Source of the DNA: Lojkania enalia
Lineage: Eukaryota; Ascomycota; Dothideomycetes; Pleosporales
Direction of reading: 5' to 3'
Length of the DNA: 64,000 bases
Assembly: GCA_010094045.1 (NCBI GenBank)
Contig: ML986599.1
Span: 366,787 to 430,786 of the forward strand
This document shows positions 1-10,529 of this stretch, piece after piece (the first letter of the stretch is position 1; every line of letters begins with the position of its first letter). A program made the position numbers and the translations under genes. Below the pieces are notes generated by a model that made no database searches, was not told where the DNA came from, and saw only the letters and a list, made by a program, of their open reading frames with translations.

Positions 1-2374
1 GAGGTACTTGTTGGAGAAACTGGAGTTTGAACCGGCATAGTTGCGGGCGATAATGACGGCTCTATATGCTATATACGGTCAGAAAATAGACGCAATTATA
101 CTCATCAACTTCATACCCTTCTGACCATTACTCCGCTTCGTTTTAATAATGATTGGAAATATGAGTCCTGGCTATCAATTCTTCACCGATGGTAGGAATG
201 TTTCAGAAAATGGAAAGATAGAGAGTGGAGGGATATTAATTTACAAATTGAGGGAAATAAGGGTTGCGGAATTCAAGTGTCTTTAAGTACGAAACAGGAT
301 CAAATTTAGGCGCCGGCCTCGCAAACTCGTACAGTGTCTCAAGCAGGATTGCGGCGCAGCCAACATATGGACGAATAACAACTCGGGATCGCGGGCAGTT
401 CGCATCTTTATTGAAACATCTCAACCTTCCTTTTATACTCATCCGAGAGCAAATGCGGGGATATGAGACGAGTAGCCAGACGCCTCTACTCATAGTGCAT
501 TTTAATGATGTGAGTTGCACCGGGATGACTTGGGGTAGGAGCAAATTCGAAACGAATAGCATCCTCGATCAAAAAAATTCAGCCCCATGCTGAAGCAACT
601 GAGGGATCAGACGAGTTTATTGATGATATGAGTGTGCGTATGCATGGTGTGTCGCAACTCTAAAGGTTGAAGGGTGAGAGGGAACCTTGGTTGCTTCGCG
701 CTAACCGTTTGTGTAGATGTGTTCATGCACATGATCTTTTGGACCCAAGGAAAAAAGACCCGGGAAGCATATCTTTCCAACATATCCGATCATTGTACGA
801 GTTTCTAGAGAAATCCTACGCCTTACTATTATTAACCTCCATCATAATCGCTCCCTTATCTCCCTAATCCAATTCATCCAACTTCGGTATGTCCTCCCCG
901 TCCAATCTAAATCCATACACATCCGCATTGCTTGAAATTCTCGACGATGAGTTACTTTTCGGTAGAGTACGAATCCTTTCTCTAAACATCACCTAATCAA
1001 CACCTGATTCGAGTTCGCCTTATGGTTCTCCGCAATGCTATTCAGCGTCAAATCATTAGCTTTCTAGGTTTGCACAAGCGGGTAGTATGCCTCGACTCTA
1101 ATATCATTTGACTGGTAGTAGGAAACAATTTAGCGTTGCTGGCACCAATGATGTGACTGTACTCCATCAACAACACTACCGACTTCGGATACGTATCCTA
1201 GTGTCGCCGAGAGGAGAGACCCGCGATGGAAGTCAGGAGAGGATACATACGTCGATCAGGGTCACAACGGCGTCTCCCTCACATACCCCTCATCTACAGA
1301 TGGCCAATCTCAAAATTGCTAATACTAATGATTCTTACAATGCCCTCTTTCTTTGCCTTCTCGAGTACCCGTCACATTAGCTTCCTTGCCTTTTTTTCGC
1401 CAGTCGAACTATGAGTTATAGACTGCTCTACGTAGCCGCTCGCCTGATTATCCAGCTTTTTTGATGGACTCGATAACATTTTGGTAGGATCAGGGTACAT
1501 CAAGCCCCAGGGACAAGATTTTTGTGGTTAGGAACATGGAGGAGTGGGGCGGGCTGGATTTGAGAACGGAGCGTCAGACTTGGTATTCATTGGCGTAGTA
1601 TTGAGCTATATCGATACCAGTCATTTTAGTTTCGTGGCTGGCTATGTGGAGGCGGGATCGTACTGGCAATAGCCGGCTTCGAAGGCTGCTAAGTAGCTAC
1701 TTACGTAGGTATCTGCGGGCGACTGGTAGACAACGAAGCCGAGGAGTGGAATGCGGTGGGAAGAGTAGTGCAGGGGAAGGGAGGAAGTTATAAAAATATT
1801 GGGGGAGGACAATTTGGTTGTGATACGAGTGATAGGAGGTGAAGTTGCTGAGCCCTAGAACTTGAATTGGAAAGTAGTATAGAGAAATGGGTGAAGCCTT
1901 TAGATAGGAGAGTGATAGATCTAACTACTGAGAAATTCTAATGGTCATGGTACCGCTATGGATTTAAAAGATCTGGAGTTTGTGTTCGAAGGACACATTT
2001 CCGGGGTCGTGGATGTTAGTATCTTATATTCCAAGCTTCTGGTAGCTCTGAGCGGGTCCTAGGATTCGTAGGAAGCTTGGATGGCACAATTGGCAAATGA
2101 TCGGAACATCGCTTCGCAAGCTTATGTTTTTGATCTGCATGAATGAAGCCCAGTAAGAATTCGCTGTGCATATTGCAGCTGTTGAGGATGTATGCAAGTC
2201 ATGAATGCCCAAGGCCCCTCATGGCTCCGCGCCCTCGACGCAAACCGTGCCATCCCTGCTGTGATCTGCATTCACGTGGGGTGGCGTCACCTTAAGTCTA
2301 GGGAATTGCTACCCAAACATAACCCTTATTTTGCCTCAACTTTCAAGCACTGTCGCCCACATAAATCCGATAAG
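1..2374. other. Left-edge non-coding stretch, no gene recognised
   Basis: Open frames here are short (about 110 codons at most), overlap on both strands and match no family I recognise. The last 183 bases before MRI1 are open in its frame from an ATG at 2192, but that extension has no family counterpart, so I treat it as leader. The stretch probably holds the MRI1 promoter and the 5' flank of a gene beyond the left edge. Confidence 0.5.
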
Positions 2375-3594
2375 ATGGTGCTCCAGGCCATCAAATACAC
2401 TCGGGGACAACTGGAAATTCTCGACCAACTGAAACTTCCTCACGCTGAAGAATATGACCACATCTTCTCGAGCACAGATGCATGGCATGCCATCAGGGAA
2501 ATGCGCACGCGTGGGGCACCTGCAATTGCGATTGTGGCGGCGTTAGCACTAGCGGTGGAATTGGTCAACCTGAAGATATCGCCTGTCGCGGAGGAAGTCA
2601 AAGTCTTTGTGATTGAGAAACTGGATTACTTGGCAACAAGCCGACCAACTGCCGTCAATCTTGCAGATGCAGCACGAAAGCTGAGGAAGACCATGGAAGA
2701 AGCTGCAGCAAAAGAAGATGCCAACGGAGAATCCATACGGGAAGCATACGTAAATGCAGCTGAGAAAATGTTGGTGGACGATGTGAGCGATAACGAGAAT
2801 ATTGGGAAGCATGGCGCCGAGTGGATAGTGAAGAATACTGAGGCCGGACGGAAGGGTCAGGTCAGTATGTTGACGCACTGTAATACTGGGTAAGAAGCGT
2901 TCCCACGAGATTCGTTTTCTCAGCCCCTGAGCTCCCTAGATCCCTCGCAACCGCTGGATATGGCACAGCACTTGGTGTCATACGGTCGTTGCATGCCAAC
3001 GGCACATTGAAGCATGCATTCTGTACAGAAACTAGGCCGTATAACCAGGGCTCGAGACTGACTGCATTCGAATTGGTGCATGATCAAATCCCTGCAACAT
3101 TAATCACTGACTCCATGGCGGCAGCGCTCCTTCGATTGAGAGGACCTACTGAAAATATTGCAGGTATTGTCGTTGGCGCCGACAGAGTTGCGGCAAATGG
3201 CGACACTGCAAACAAGATCGGGACCTATTCGCTTGCGATATTGGCTAAGTACCATGGAGTCAAGTTCCTAGTTGCAGCGCCACGAACGACTATCGACCTG
3301 CAAACGAAAACTGGAGATGATATTGTTATCGAAGAAAGACCTGGAAAGGAGGTCACTCTGATCAAGGGACCTAGACATGATGGAGTCACCCTAGACCTGG
3401 GAGTGGTCGAGACTGTCAGCATTGCTGCGAGTGGCATTGATATCTGGAACCCTGCGTTCGATGTGACTCCCCATGAGCTCATTGACGGCATCATCACCGA
3501 GGTTGGGGTGGTGGAGAGAGATGGTAATGGAGCGTTCCACTTGGAACAGCTCTTCGAAGCAGACGGCTTGCAAGAGAGGCGATCAACTACTTAG
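2375..3594 (+). CDS. MRI1: Methylthioribose-1-phosphate isomerase
   Basis: Cytosolic enzyme of the methionine salvage cycle; it converts the aldose 5-methylthioribose-1-phosphate to methylthioribulose-1-phosphate. It belongs to the eIF2B-alpha-like isomerase family. Exons are 2375-2889 and 2940-3594, joined over a 50-nt GT-AG intron, giving 389 residues, the usual fungal length. The join restores the conserved THCNTG loop, which carries the catalytic cysteine, followed by [13 protein letters not shown]. The second exon carries the signature [18 protein letters not shown], which includes the catalytic aspartate. The substrate-site stretch RTRGAPAI is near the N terminus. I chose the ATG at 2375 because [19 protein letters not shown] matches the family start; an in-frame ATG at 2192 would add 61 unrelated residues. 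No frame break is seen, so function is very likely intact. Confidence 0.95.
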
Positions 3595-3861
3595 GGAATA
3601 TAGGAAATAATGCTCCCGTATTTCTGTCTGTCTCTGATGTTGACTGAGCAATGGGAAGGGCTTCAGTGCGGGGATACGACCCGTAATTATCTTGTTATCT
3701 AGATACCCTCGAAAATATAGCCAAGTACATATGGCATAAACCGCCTAAGTCCCTACAAAACTATCTAAAGAGTCTTCCATTATCATCACTAATGCACAAG
3801 TGGGCCGAAGATACTATCGTTCTGGCGGCTCGTCCGTCGAACGCCTTGAGTAGGAAGTCGA

Positions 3862-4157
3862 CTATGCGGGATCTTTGCTGTCGTCTTTTGCAGGCGTTGG
3901 TCTGCCCTTGGGCTTTTGCGAGTTCATATTTCGTTCATCTTGTTCCGCCTTTGCTAGAAGCTCTTCGATCTTCTTTTCCAGCGAGTCGAGGTGGTTCTCG
4001 AGAGCTGCAGCTGCCCGCTCACCTCGGGCAAGGTCCTTGAATGCCTGAGACAACCGTTAGGGAGGGAGGTCCTAAGTGGAAAATGAGTATACCGTACTTG
4101 AGCGAAGTCTGGCTCTGCGTGGGCGTCGCCACTGTTTCCATTCTGCTCTCCGGACAT
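3862..4157 (-). CDS. Small conserved fungal coiled-coil protein
   Basis: Two-exon gene: 4157-4098 and 4044-3862 on the minus strand, with a 53-nt intron (GTACGG...CTCAG). The product is 80 residues. The N terminus is polar (MSGEQNGNSGDAHAEPDFAQ). The splice falls inside DFAQ-AFKDLARGE, after which a heptad-like stretch (ALENHLDSLEKKIEELLAKA) predicts a coiled coil, ending in a basic/acidic tail. I recall similar DFAQAFKDLA-type small proteins in other ascomycetes but know no assigned function. An in-frame ATG six codons upstream (4175) is an alternative start. It lies between MRI1 (convergent, 267 bp) and PAN1 (divergent, 263 bp). The exon structure is convincing; the role is unknown. Confidence 0.7.
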
Positions 4158-4420
4158 GATGGGTGTGGCGAGCAAGGGTGTGGTGAATGTTCGTCGGCGC
4201 AGTCGCTGAGGTCGTGCTTAGGAACCAATCGTGATGCCGGATGACGACGCTAGCGCGAATCGGAGCTGTTCACTCGAAACAGGAAGCACAGTACAGGCAC
4301 CCCCAACTTCCCACTCCCGCCTCCCAGCTCCTCTTCCTACCGTTTCCTTATATTTATAATTAATCCCACCTGATGCTCGCACACCATCGTCACTGATAGC
4401 TTCGCGATCATCGGTCCACT

Positions 4421-7400
4421 ATGTTTTCTGGGTCCAACTCGTACTTAGGGGGCGGCAACAGCGCCCGACCTGGGCAGTCTCAGTATGGCCAGCAGTCTTT
4501 CCAGCAGCCTGGAGGCTTTCAGGGCGGATTGGGCCCTCAACCGACTGGCTTCGGCGGAGGTCCTCTGCAACAGCAGCTCACAAGCTTTCCGGGACAGCCG
4601 CAGGGGTTTGGGCAGCAACAGCAGCAGCAACCTCAATTCACTGGCTATCTAGGTCAGCAAGCGCAGTCGTTCCAGCAGCCTCCGCAGCAGCAGCAGCCCT
4701 TCCAGATGGCCGCTCCACCTCCACAGCCGCCTGCACCCCCTAAGCAGATGCCGCAACCCACGGGCATGACATCCACCCAGATGGCAGACTCGTTCAGGAC
4801 AACCTCATCCCAGCCGCCTCCGCCACCTCCGCCAGCGAAATCGAACAAAATTCCGAATATTAGGCTGTCTTTCATAACGGCGCAGGACCAGGCCAAGTTC
4901 GAGCAGTTGTTCAAGTCGGCGGTAGGCAATGCACAGGCACTGTCAGGAGACCAAGCTCGCGATCTGCTCCTACGGTCGAAGCTCCCTGGAGATGCTCTGT
5001 CGCATATCTGGTACGTATGCACGTGAGATGGTAGGGATACATGCTGACAAGGCCTAGGACCCTGTCAGATACTACAAAGTCGGGACAGCTCCTTTTCCCA
5101 GAATTCGCGCTTGCGATGTATCTATGCAATCTAAAGTTGACTGGCAAGGACCTACCGAACTCTCTTCCCGAACGCATCAAGAATGAAGTGTCAAGCATGG
5201 TAGACATCATCTCATTTGGAGTTCCGGATGATCAACCGAGTCGACCAACACCGCCGAGCAACGCTCCGAGTTTCGATGCGCCGCTGAATCAGAGCTCGCA
5301 ACAGGCTCCTACAATTCAACAGCCCAAGCCGCAGCAGTCCAACTCTCAGTTGCTTTCATCGTTGGTCTCTCAGCCAACTGGATTCGGGCAACAATCTACG
5401 GGCTTCCAACCTCAACAAACTGGTTTTGCGCAGGCTTCTGGAGGTGGCTACACTGGACCTCGACCGCCTATGCCACCCATGCCTACGGGATTCGGAGGCC
5501 CCAGTCAAACAGGAATGGCACCCTTAAATGCGCAGCCTACCGGTATGCCAGGCCAATGGGGCTTGGCCAATAATCCAACCACCGGGCTTCCGAACATCGA
5601 AGCTTTGGCGCAACGGATGATGCCCCAGACAGGAAGAGAAGGAGGCACACACACTACGGCCGGCCTTACTGGTAATGCTCAGATCCCGTGGGCGATCACA
5701 AAAGGCGAAAAGAAGCTATATGATGAAACCTTCAAGGCATGGGATGGATTGAATAAGGGCTACATTAGCGGAGACCAAGCCCTTGAGATCTTTGGTCAAA
5801 GCGGGCTTCCTAGACCTGACCTTGAACGAATCTGGACGCTGTCCGACTCCGCAGATCGAGGCCGTCTCAACTTGGATGAATTTGCTGTTGCCATGCATCT
5901 CATCTACCGAAAATTGAATGGATATCCTGTACCAAACCGCCTTCCCCCCGAATTGATTCCTCCATCGACGCGCAACATCGATGCCTCTATCGGTACGATG
6001 AAGTCCCTACTCTCTCGTGATGCCGAGGAGAGGAAAGCTTCGGGAGCATTTCTTCAGCCCCAGAAAACTGGCGTTAGCTATCTCAAATCCCACTCCTTCC
6101 GTTCTGGAAGCCCCCTGGGCGGTGTACGTAAAGATGCTACGGTCTACAGAAACAATGATGATCAGATAGGGTATCGTTCAAGTGCGAGACGTCGGCTCGG
6201 AGAGGGTGGTCGCTCACCTTCTCCTGCACAGCCTTCCTCGCCTTCATCTGAGCGCTCACAAGACGAATTGTCTGTTGAGCAGCTCCGCAAACTAGTTAAA
6301 GAGAAACAGATCCTGCTTGATGCTATGGATATTCGAGACGAAAATGCAGCTGATGAGGATGATGCGCTTGACCGTCGAGATCGACGAGAAGCTGAAGATC
6401 TATACCACCGAATTCGGCGAATTCAGGAGGATATCGACGGCCATCCAAAAGCAGCGTTTAGGTCGAGCGATTCAGACGCGGAACGCCGCGCACTCAAGCG
6501 TCAATTACAGAACCTAACCGATCGTTTACCAGAGCTTGCCTCGAACGTGCGTCGCACTGAGCGCGAAATCGCTGATGCTCAGCTTGAGCTATTCAGATTA
6601 AAGGATGCCAAGGCGCACCCGGGATCAGCCTCCTCGATAGTTGGCACTGGCCCCGGTGGCTCTATAACTGAAGCAGATCGTCTAAAGGCCCGTGCTAAAG
6701 CTATGATGCAAGCCCGCTCTGCTGCACTGACGGGAAGGCCGGTTCCTGAAGGGGACGACACCAGCGCTGCTGCTGAACGCTTGGAGAAAGAGAGTTCGCG
6801 TATTCGATCTGAGCGAGAAAATAATGAGCGTATGATACGCGATGTAGAGGATAGCGTCAGAGAGTACACGAAGGGATTGGAAGCAAGCCTCAAGGAGGGT
6901 GGCCATGACAGCACTGGCGAACATGAGAGACGAAGGTGGGAAGATGGGCTTGGAGTAGAAGATGAGGTCAAGGACTTCATTTTCGATCTTCAACGGAGTA
7001 GCCGGGTAGCCCGAGTCCGGAAAGAAGAGTATGTTTCATCCAACGTTATTATCTTCAATTTCTTACTGATGTTACCAGTTCATCACGTGACCGTTATTCA
7101 GTCTCGCCGCGCGCGGAACGCGACAGGTCTTCGGCAACCTCTCGTTACGAAAACTCTGCCCTAGTCTCAGAACTTGCCCGACCGTCTTCAACTTCGACTA
7201 GTGGAGGCTCGTATTCTTCATATAAAACCCCTGAAGAACGGGCTGCTTTCATCAAACAACAAGCCGAGCAGCGGATGGCTGAGAGGCTTGCAGCTCTAGG
7301 TCTAACACCACCGCCCAAAGCCGGCGAGTCGGCTCAGCAGCGACAGGAGCGCGAGAGAAAGGAGAGAGAGGAGAAGCTCCGTCAAGCTGAAGAGGAGGAT

Positions 7401-8795
7401 GCGCGCCGGGAAGAAGAGAGGCAACGGCGGCTGGCCGATGAATCGATTGCTCCACCAACTGCTGTCAAATCCGCTGGCAAAAAGGCGCCTCCACCACCGG
7501 TATCCCGCAAGAACAAAGCAGATGTTGCCCAGCATGACGCAAAACAAGCGGAAGCCGAGGCAAGGAAACTTGAAGCTGAAATGGCTGAAAAGGCTCTCCG
7601 TGAACAGCAGGAAGTGCAAGAAGCGGAAAGGAAGCGCTTAGAGTAAGATATCATTGTATGAAGGCTCACGGGATATAGCTAACATAACAATAGGATTGAG
7701 GAACGACAACAAGAGGAAGAGCTAGCCAGGGAAAGAGAAGCTTCTCAGGCACGACTTCGGGCCCTTCAAGAACAGGTTGAGCAGGGTAAAATCAAGAAGC
7801 AAGAAGAGAAGCGTCGCAAGCAAGCTGCAGAACGTGAAGCTAAGGATAGAGAGGCTCGTCTTGCCACTCAACGTGCAGAAATTGAAGCAGTTAAAGAGCG
7901 GGAACGACAGCTTCAGTTGCAGCTTGAAAGTCTTAATGATGAAGACGAGTCGTCTGACGATGAAGGCCCACAAGATATCACCCCGCAAGACACAACGCCT
8001 ACCACAAGCCAGGAACTTGCACGAGAACCAGCAATAGCTGCTGCTTCTGCTACTGCTGCTGCTACTGCTCCTCCACTTCCCCGCCAGAATAGCACGCCGC
8101 CATCGTCTATGGCAAGCCCTCCAGCATCGTCGCTTACCAGCCCCCATCCTGGCTTGGGTGATACAGAGACCAAGAATCCTTTCCTCAAGAAAATGGCGTT
8201 GTCTAGTCAGGAACATAACGCAGTTTCAACGCCACCGCCACCCAGCAACACTAGTGAAGTGTCTACTAATCCATTCCACCGCTTGACCCAGGAAAATGCC
8301 AACAAAGCCGCATTGGGCGAGACAACGATTCCATCCGCCGCCCCTGCTCGAACTCGAGCAAGGCCCGAAGAAGATGACTGGTCGGTTGTTGACTCTGACG
8401 ATGACTCGTCCTCCGATGAAGATGATGCTCCTCAGGGAGGTGCGAAACAACTAGCCTCTATGCTTTTCGGAACTATGGCGCCCCCACGACCTTTGTCTTC
8501 GATGGATGATAAGAGCCCTCGTCCAGAGAGTCCACAGGTGGCATCGCCTCCGGCAGGCATCCCACCGCCACCGCCAATGCCTATAGGAGGTGCGCCTCCT
8601 CCACCCCCTGGACCCCCACCACCGCCTAGTGGAGGCATTCCCCCGCCACCTCCAGGGCCAGCAATGGCTCCTAGGCCAAGTGGTGCACCCGATCGTAGCG
8701 CCTTGCTGGGCCAGATTCAGGCAGGCAAGGGATTAAGGAAAGTCGAAACCAAGGATAGGAGCGCTGCGGCCACTGCAGGAAGAGTATTGGGATAA
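4421..8795 (+). CDS. PAN1: Actin cytoskeleton-regulatory complex protein Pan1
   Basis: Endocytic scaffold of the Pan1-Sla1-End3 complex, which activates Arp2/3 at cortical actin patches. Exons: 4421-5010, 5058-7028, 7079-7642, 7694-8795; introns of 47, 50 and 51 nt; 1,408 residues. In order: a Q/P-rich N terminus with PTGF-type repeats, EH domain 1 (about 150-245), a second Q/P-rich linker, EH domain 2 (about 416-505, with [20 protein letters not shown] as the Ca-loop/helix core), central coiled coil (about 595-710), a long charged coiled coil (about 915-1130), an acidic serine-rich stretch, a polyproline region (about 1333-1368), and a C-terminal WH2 motif ([17 protein letters not shown]). 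This order is diagnostic for Pan1. Each splice restores the frame, for example [20 protein letters not shown] after intron 1. Confidence 0.96.
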
Positions 8796-9515
8796 CGGTT
8801 GGCGTGATTCTTTTGTATCCATTAATCTTTCTTGTCAATAAACTGATAATTAAAATGCAAAATTGTACCTAATTGAGAGTTGAGATTGGCATGAATGAAT
8901 ACATGACTAAGCGAACCATAGCCGCAAGAGGAAGGCGGTGAGGGTGGTCATAAAAGAAGTTCCCGGAGCTCTTAACCTCACCTTCGTTGCAACTTCCGCA
9001 GATTCTCTAAGCCTCCATTCTCCAACAACTCCCACGACAGTCCAGCTACCCTTGACTAGAGTGGCCGTGCCCCTATCCCCGAGCACCTGCGATCGATTCT
9101 CCGTTGTGGTCACGGAGCGTTCAGCTAACTCAAATCGCAAGGTAGAACTGAGCCGTTCATACTTAAGGACTGTTCAATATGAACGCTCCGGATAGGTACG
9201 CCAAGCTTTTATATTGTTTACTTGCACAGAATTCGGGCTACCCTCGATGAGCTTGGTCTATCATAGTCGGATTATAGCGGTCGTTGCGAAACGGTTATTT
9301 GTGGTTGCGCTCCAACTTCCACCTTCATTATCATGACCACCGCAATCGCCAGTAGCTCCATCGCGATGGTCACTACCACCACCATCATGGTAGCGCGTCT
9401 TTCACCGTCACACGTCGTCGTTGAGATAAATATAAATATGCACCTCCCAGCTATTTCCTGCCCTCCACGACAACAAGTACTAATCTACTGCCCGGAACGA
9501 CTGTAACCTCCCAAG
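8796..9515. other. Pan1 3' flank and RPB11 promoter region
   Basis: About 720 bp with only short overlapping open frames and no recognisable product. The right part holds a run of CACCATC-like triplets (about 9360-9395) and an AT-rich TATA-like box near 9431. Confidence 0.5.
9431..9438 (+). promoter_or_regulatory. TATA-like box before RPB11
   Basis: The sequence TATAAATA lies about 78 bp upstream of the candidate RPB11 start at 9516, in an otherwise mixed-composition region. The spacing is plausible for a fungal core promoter. There is no other evidence. Confidence 0.35.
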
Positions 9516-10063
9516 ATGCCAAACGCAATCAGACAGCTCATCGAGGATAATCCGAACTGCATCTAGCGCAATCATCGTAAGGGAAATCACCATATTGAGC
9601 ACAAGCCTGACTACAATGACACCTTTAGGTTCGAGCTATTTCTGCTAGACGAGGGCGAGAAGAAAGTCGAGACCAAGGACGAGACTCGTAAGTTCCCCCT
9701 CCCCACCGGGGCTCCCGCGCTCGCCCCCTGCTAACCCACGTCCCAGGTGTCCCCAACACTGCCGTCTTTACCTTCAACAAAGAAGACCACACGCTCGGCA
9801 ACCTACTCTCGCAGCGCCTGCACAAATATCCCTGTGTCACCTTCTCCGCGTACAAGATCCCACACCCGCTCTTCGCCAAGTTCGAGCTCCGCATCTCAAC
9901 CGACGGATCGACGACCCCACGCGAGATCCTCGTCCGTTGTTGTGAGGAGATCATCCATGATCTCGATGTCCTGAATAGCAGCTTCACGACCGAGTGGCTC
10001 GGCAAGAAGATTGTGACTGAGGGCGAGCAGGACCGGATCGCACGCGAACAGAACAATTTCTAG
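9516..10063 (+). CDS. RPB11: RNA polymerase II subunit RPB11 (5' end uncertain)
   Basis: Small alpha-like subunit that pairs with RPB3 in RNA polymerase II. The clear part is 9629-9687 plus 9747-10063, joined over a 59-nt intron that restores DETR-VPNTAVFTFNKEDHTLGNLL, the family's dimerisation core. It continues with YKIPHPLFAKFELRISTDG and ends naturally at TAG. The first exon is a problem. An ATG at 9516 begins MPNA, like many fungal RPB11 proteins, and is in frame with FELFLLDEGE at 9630, but a TAG at 9564 intervenes. The only good donor (GTAAGG at 9577) lies beyond that stop, and the acceptor TTTAG at 9628 then needs a phase the first exon cannot give. The gene is essential, so a sequence error or an unusual splice is more likely than loss. 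Confidence 0.85.
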
Positions 10064-10529
10064 GCTGCGCAGGGACTGTGATTGTGGTGGATATGACGGT
10101 TTCTTGACGCTTCCTGACATCCGTAGGGTCGTATGGAAGTGAATGCATGCATGAATGGCGTTGTGGGATAGATCACTGGCCTAGCCGCGGCGTTATGGAG
10201 ACAAGGGAATCTTGGGTTGGACTTTTGATCGGCTCGGCCTTCTGGCATCGAGAAATTTCGCGCAATTGAGTAGGAATTCAATGCGATAGGACCCAACTTA
10301 TGCTGCACAGGATGAATACATAAAAGTTCTGCTTCATAATCTGGATGCTTGATAAAAGGCGACTCAAAGTCAAACGAGACACATAAATCATGAAGGGCCA
10401 AAAAAAATTATTTTTTTTATCTCAAAGTACTGATACCCCGTTTTATTCCTAACCAAGCCAAACCTCAACGCCAAATCCCAAGACATCATCCCTGAAATCG
10501 CACCTCTATAATCCTCATTAAATACACAC
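10064..10529. other. Intergenic, convergent gene ends
   Basis: 466 bp between the ends of RPB11 (+) and the helicase gene (-). An A-run followed by a T-run near 10400-10420 could serve 3'-end formation. No gene seen. Confidence 0.5.

Noticed and set aside
1..38. Possible minus-strand gene start (ATG at 38, MPVQTPVSPTST) leaving the window on the left
   Set aside because: Only 12 codons are visible and they are low-complexity; it cannot be separated from chance.
2192..2374. 61-codon in-frame N-terminal extension of MRI1
   Set aside because: Open and ATG-initiated, but no resemblance to any MRI1 N terminus; the start at 2375 matches the family.
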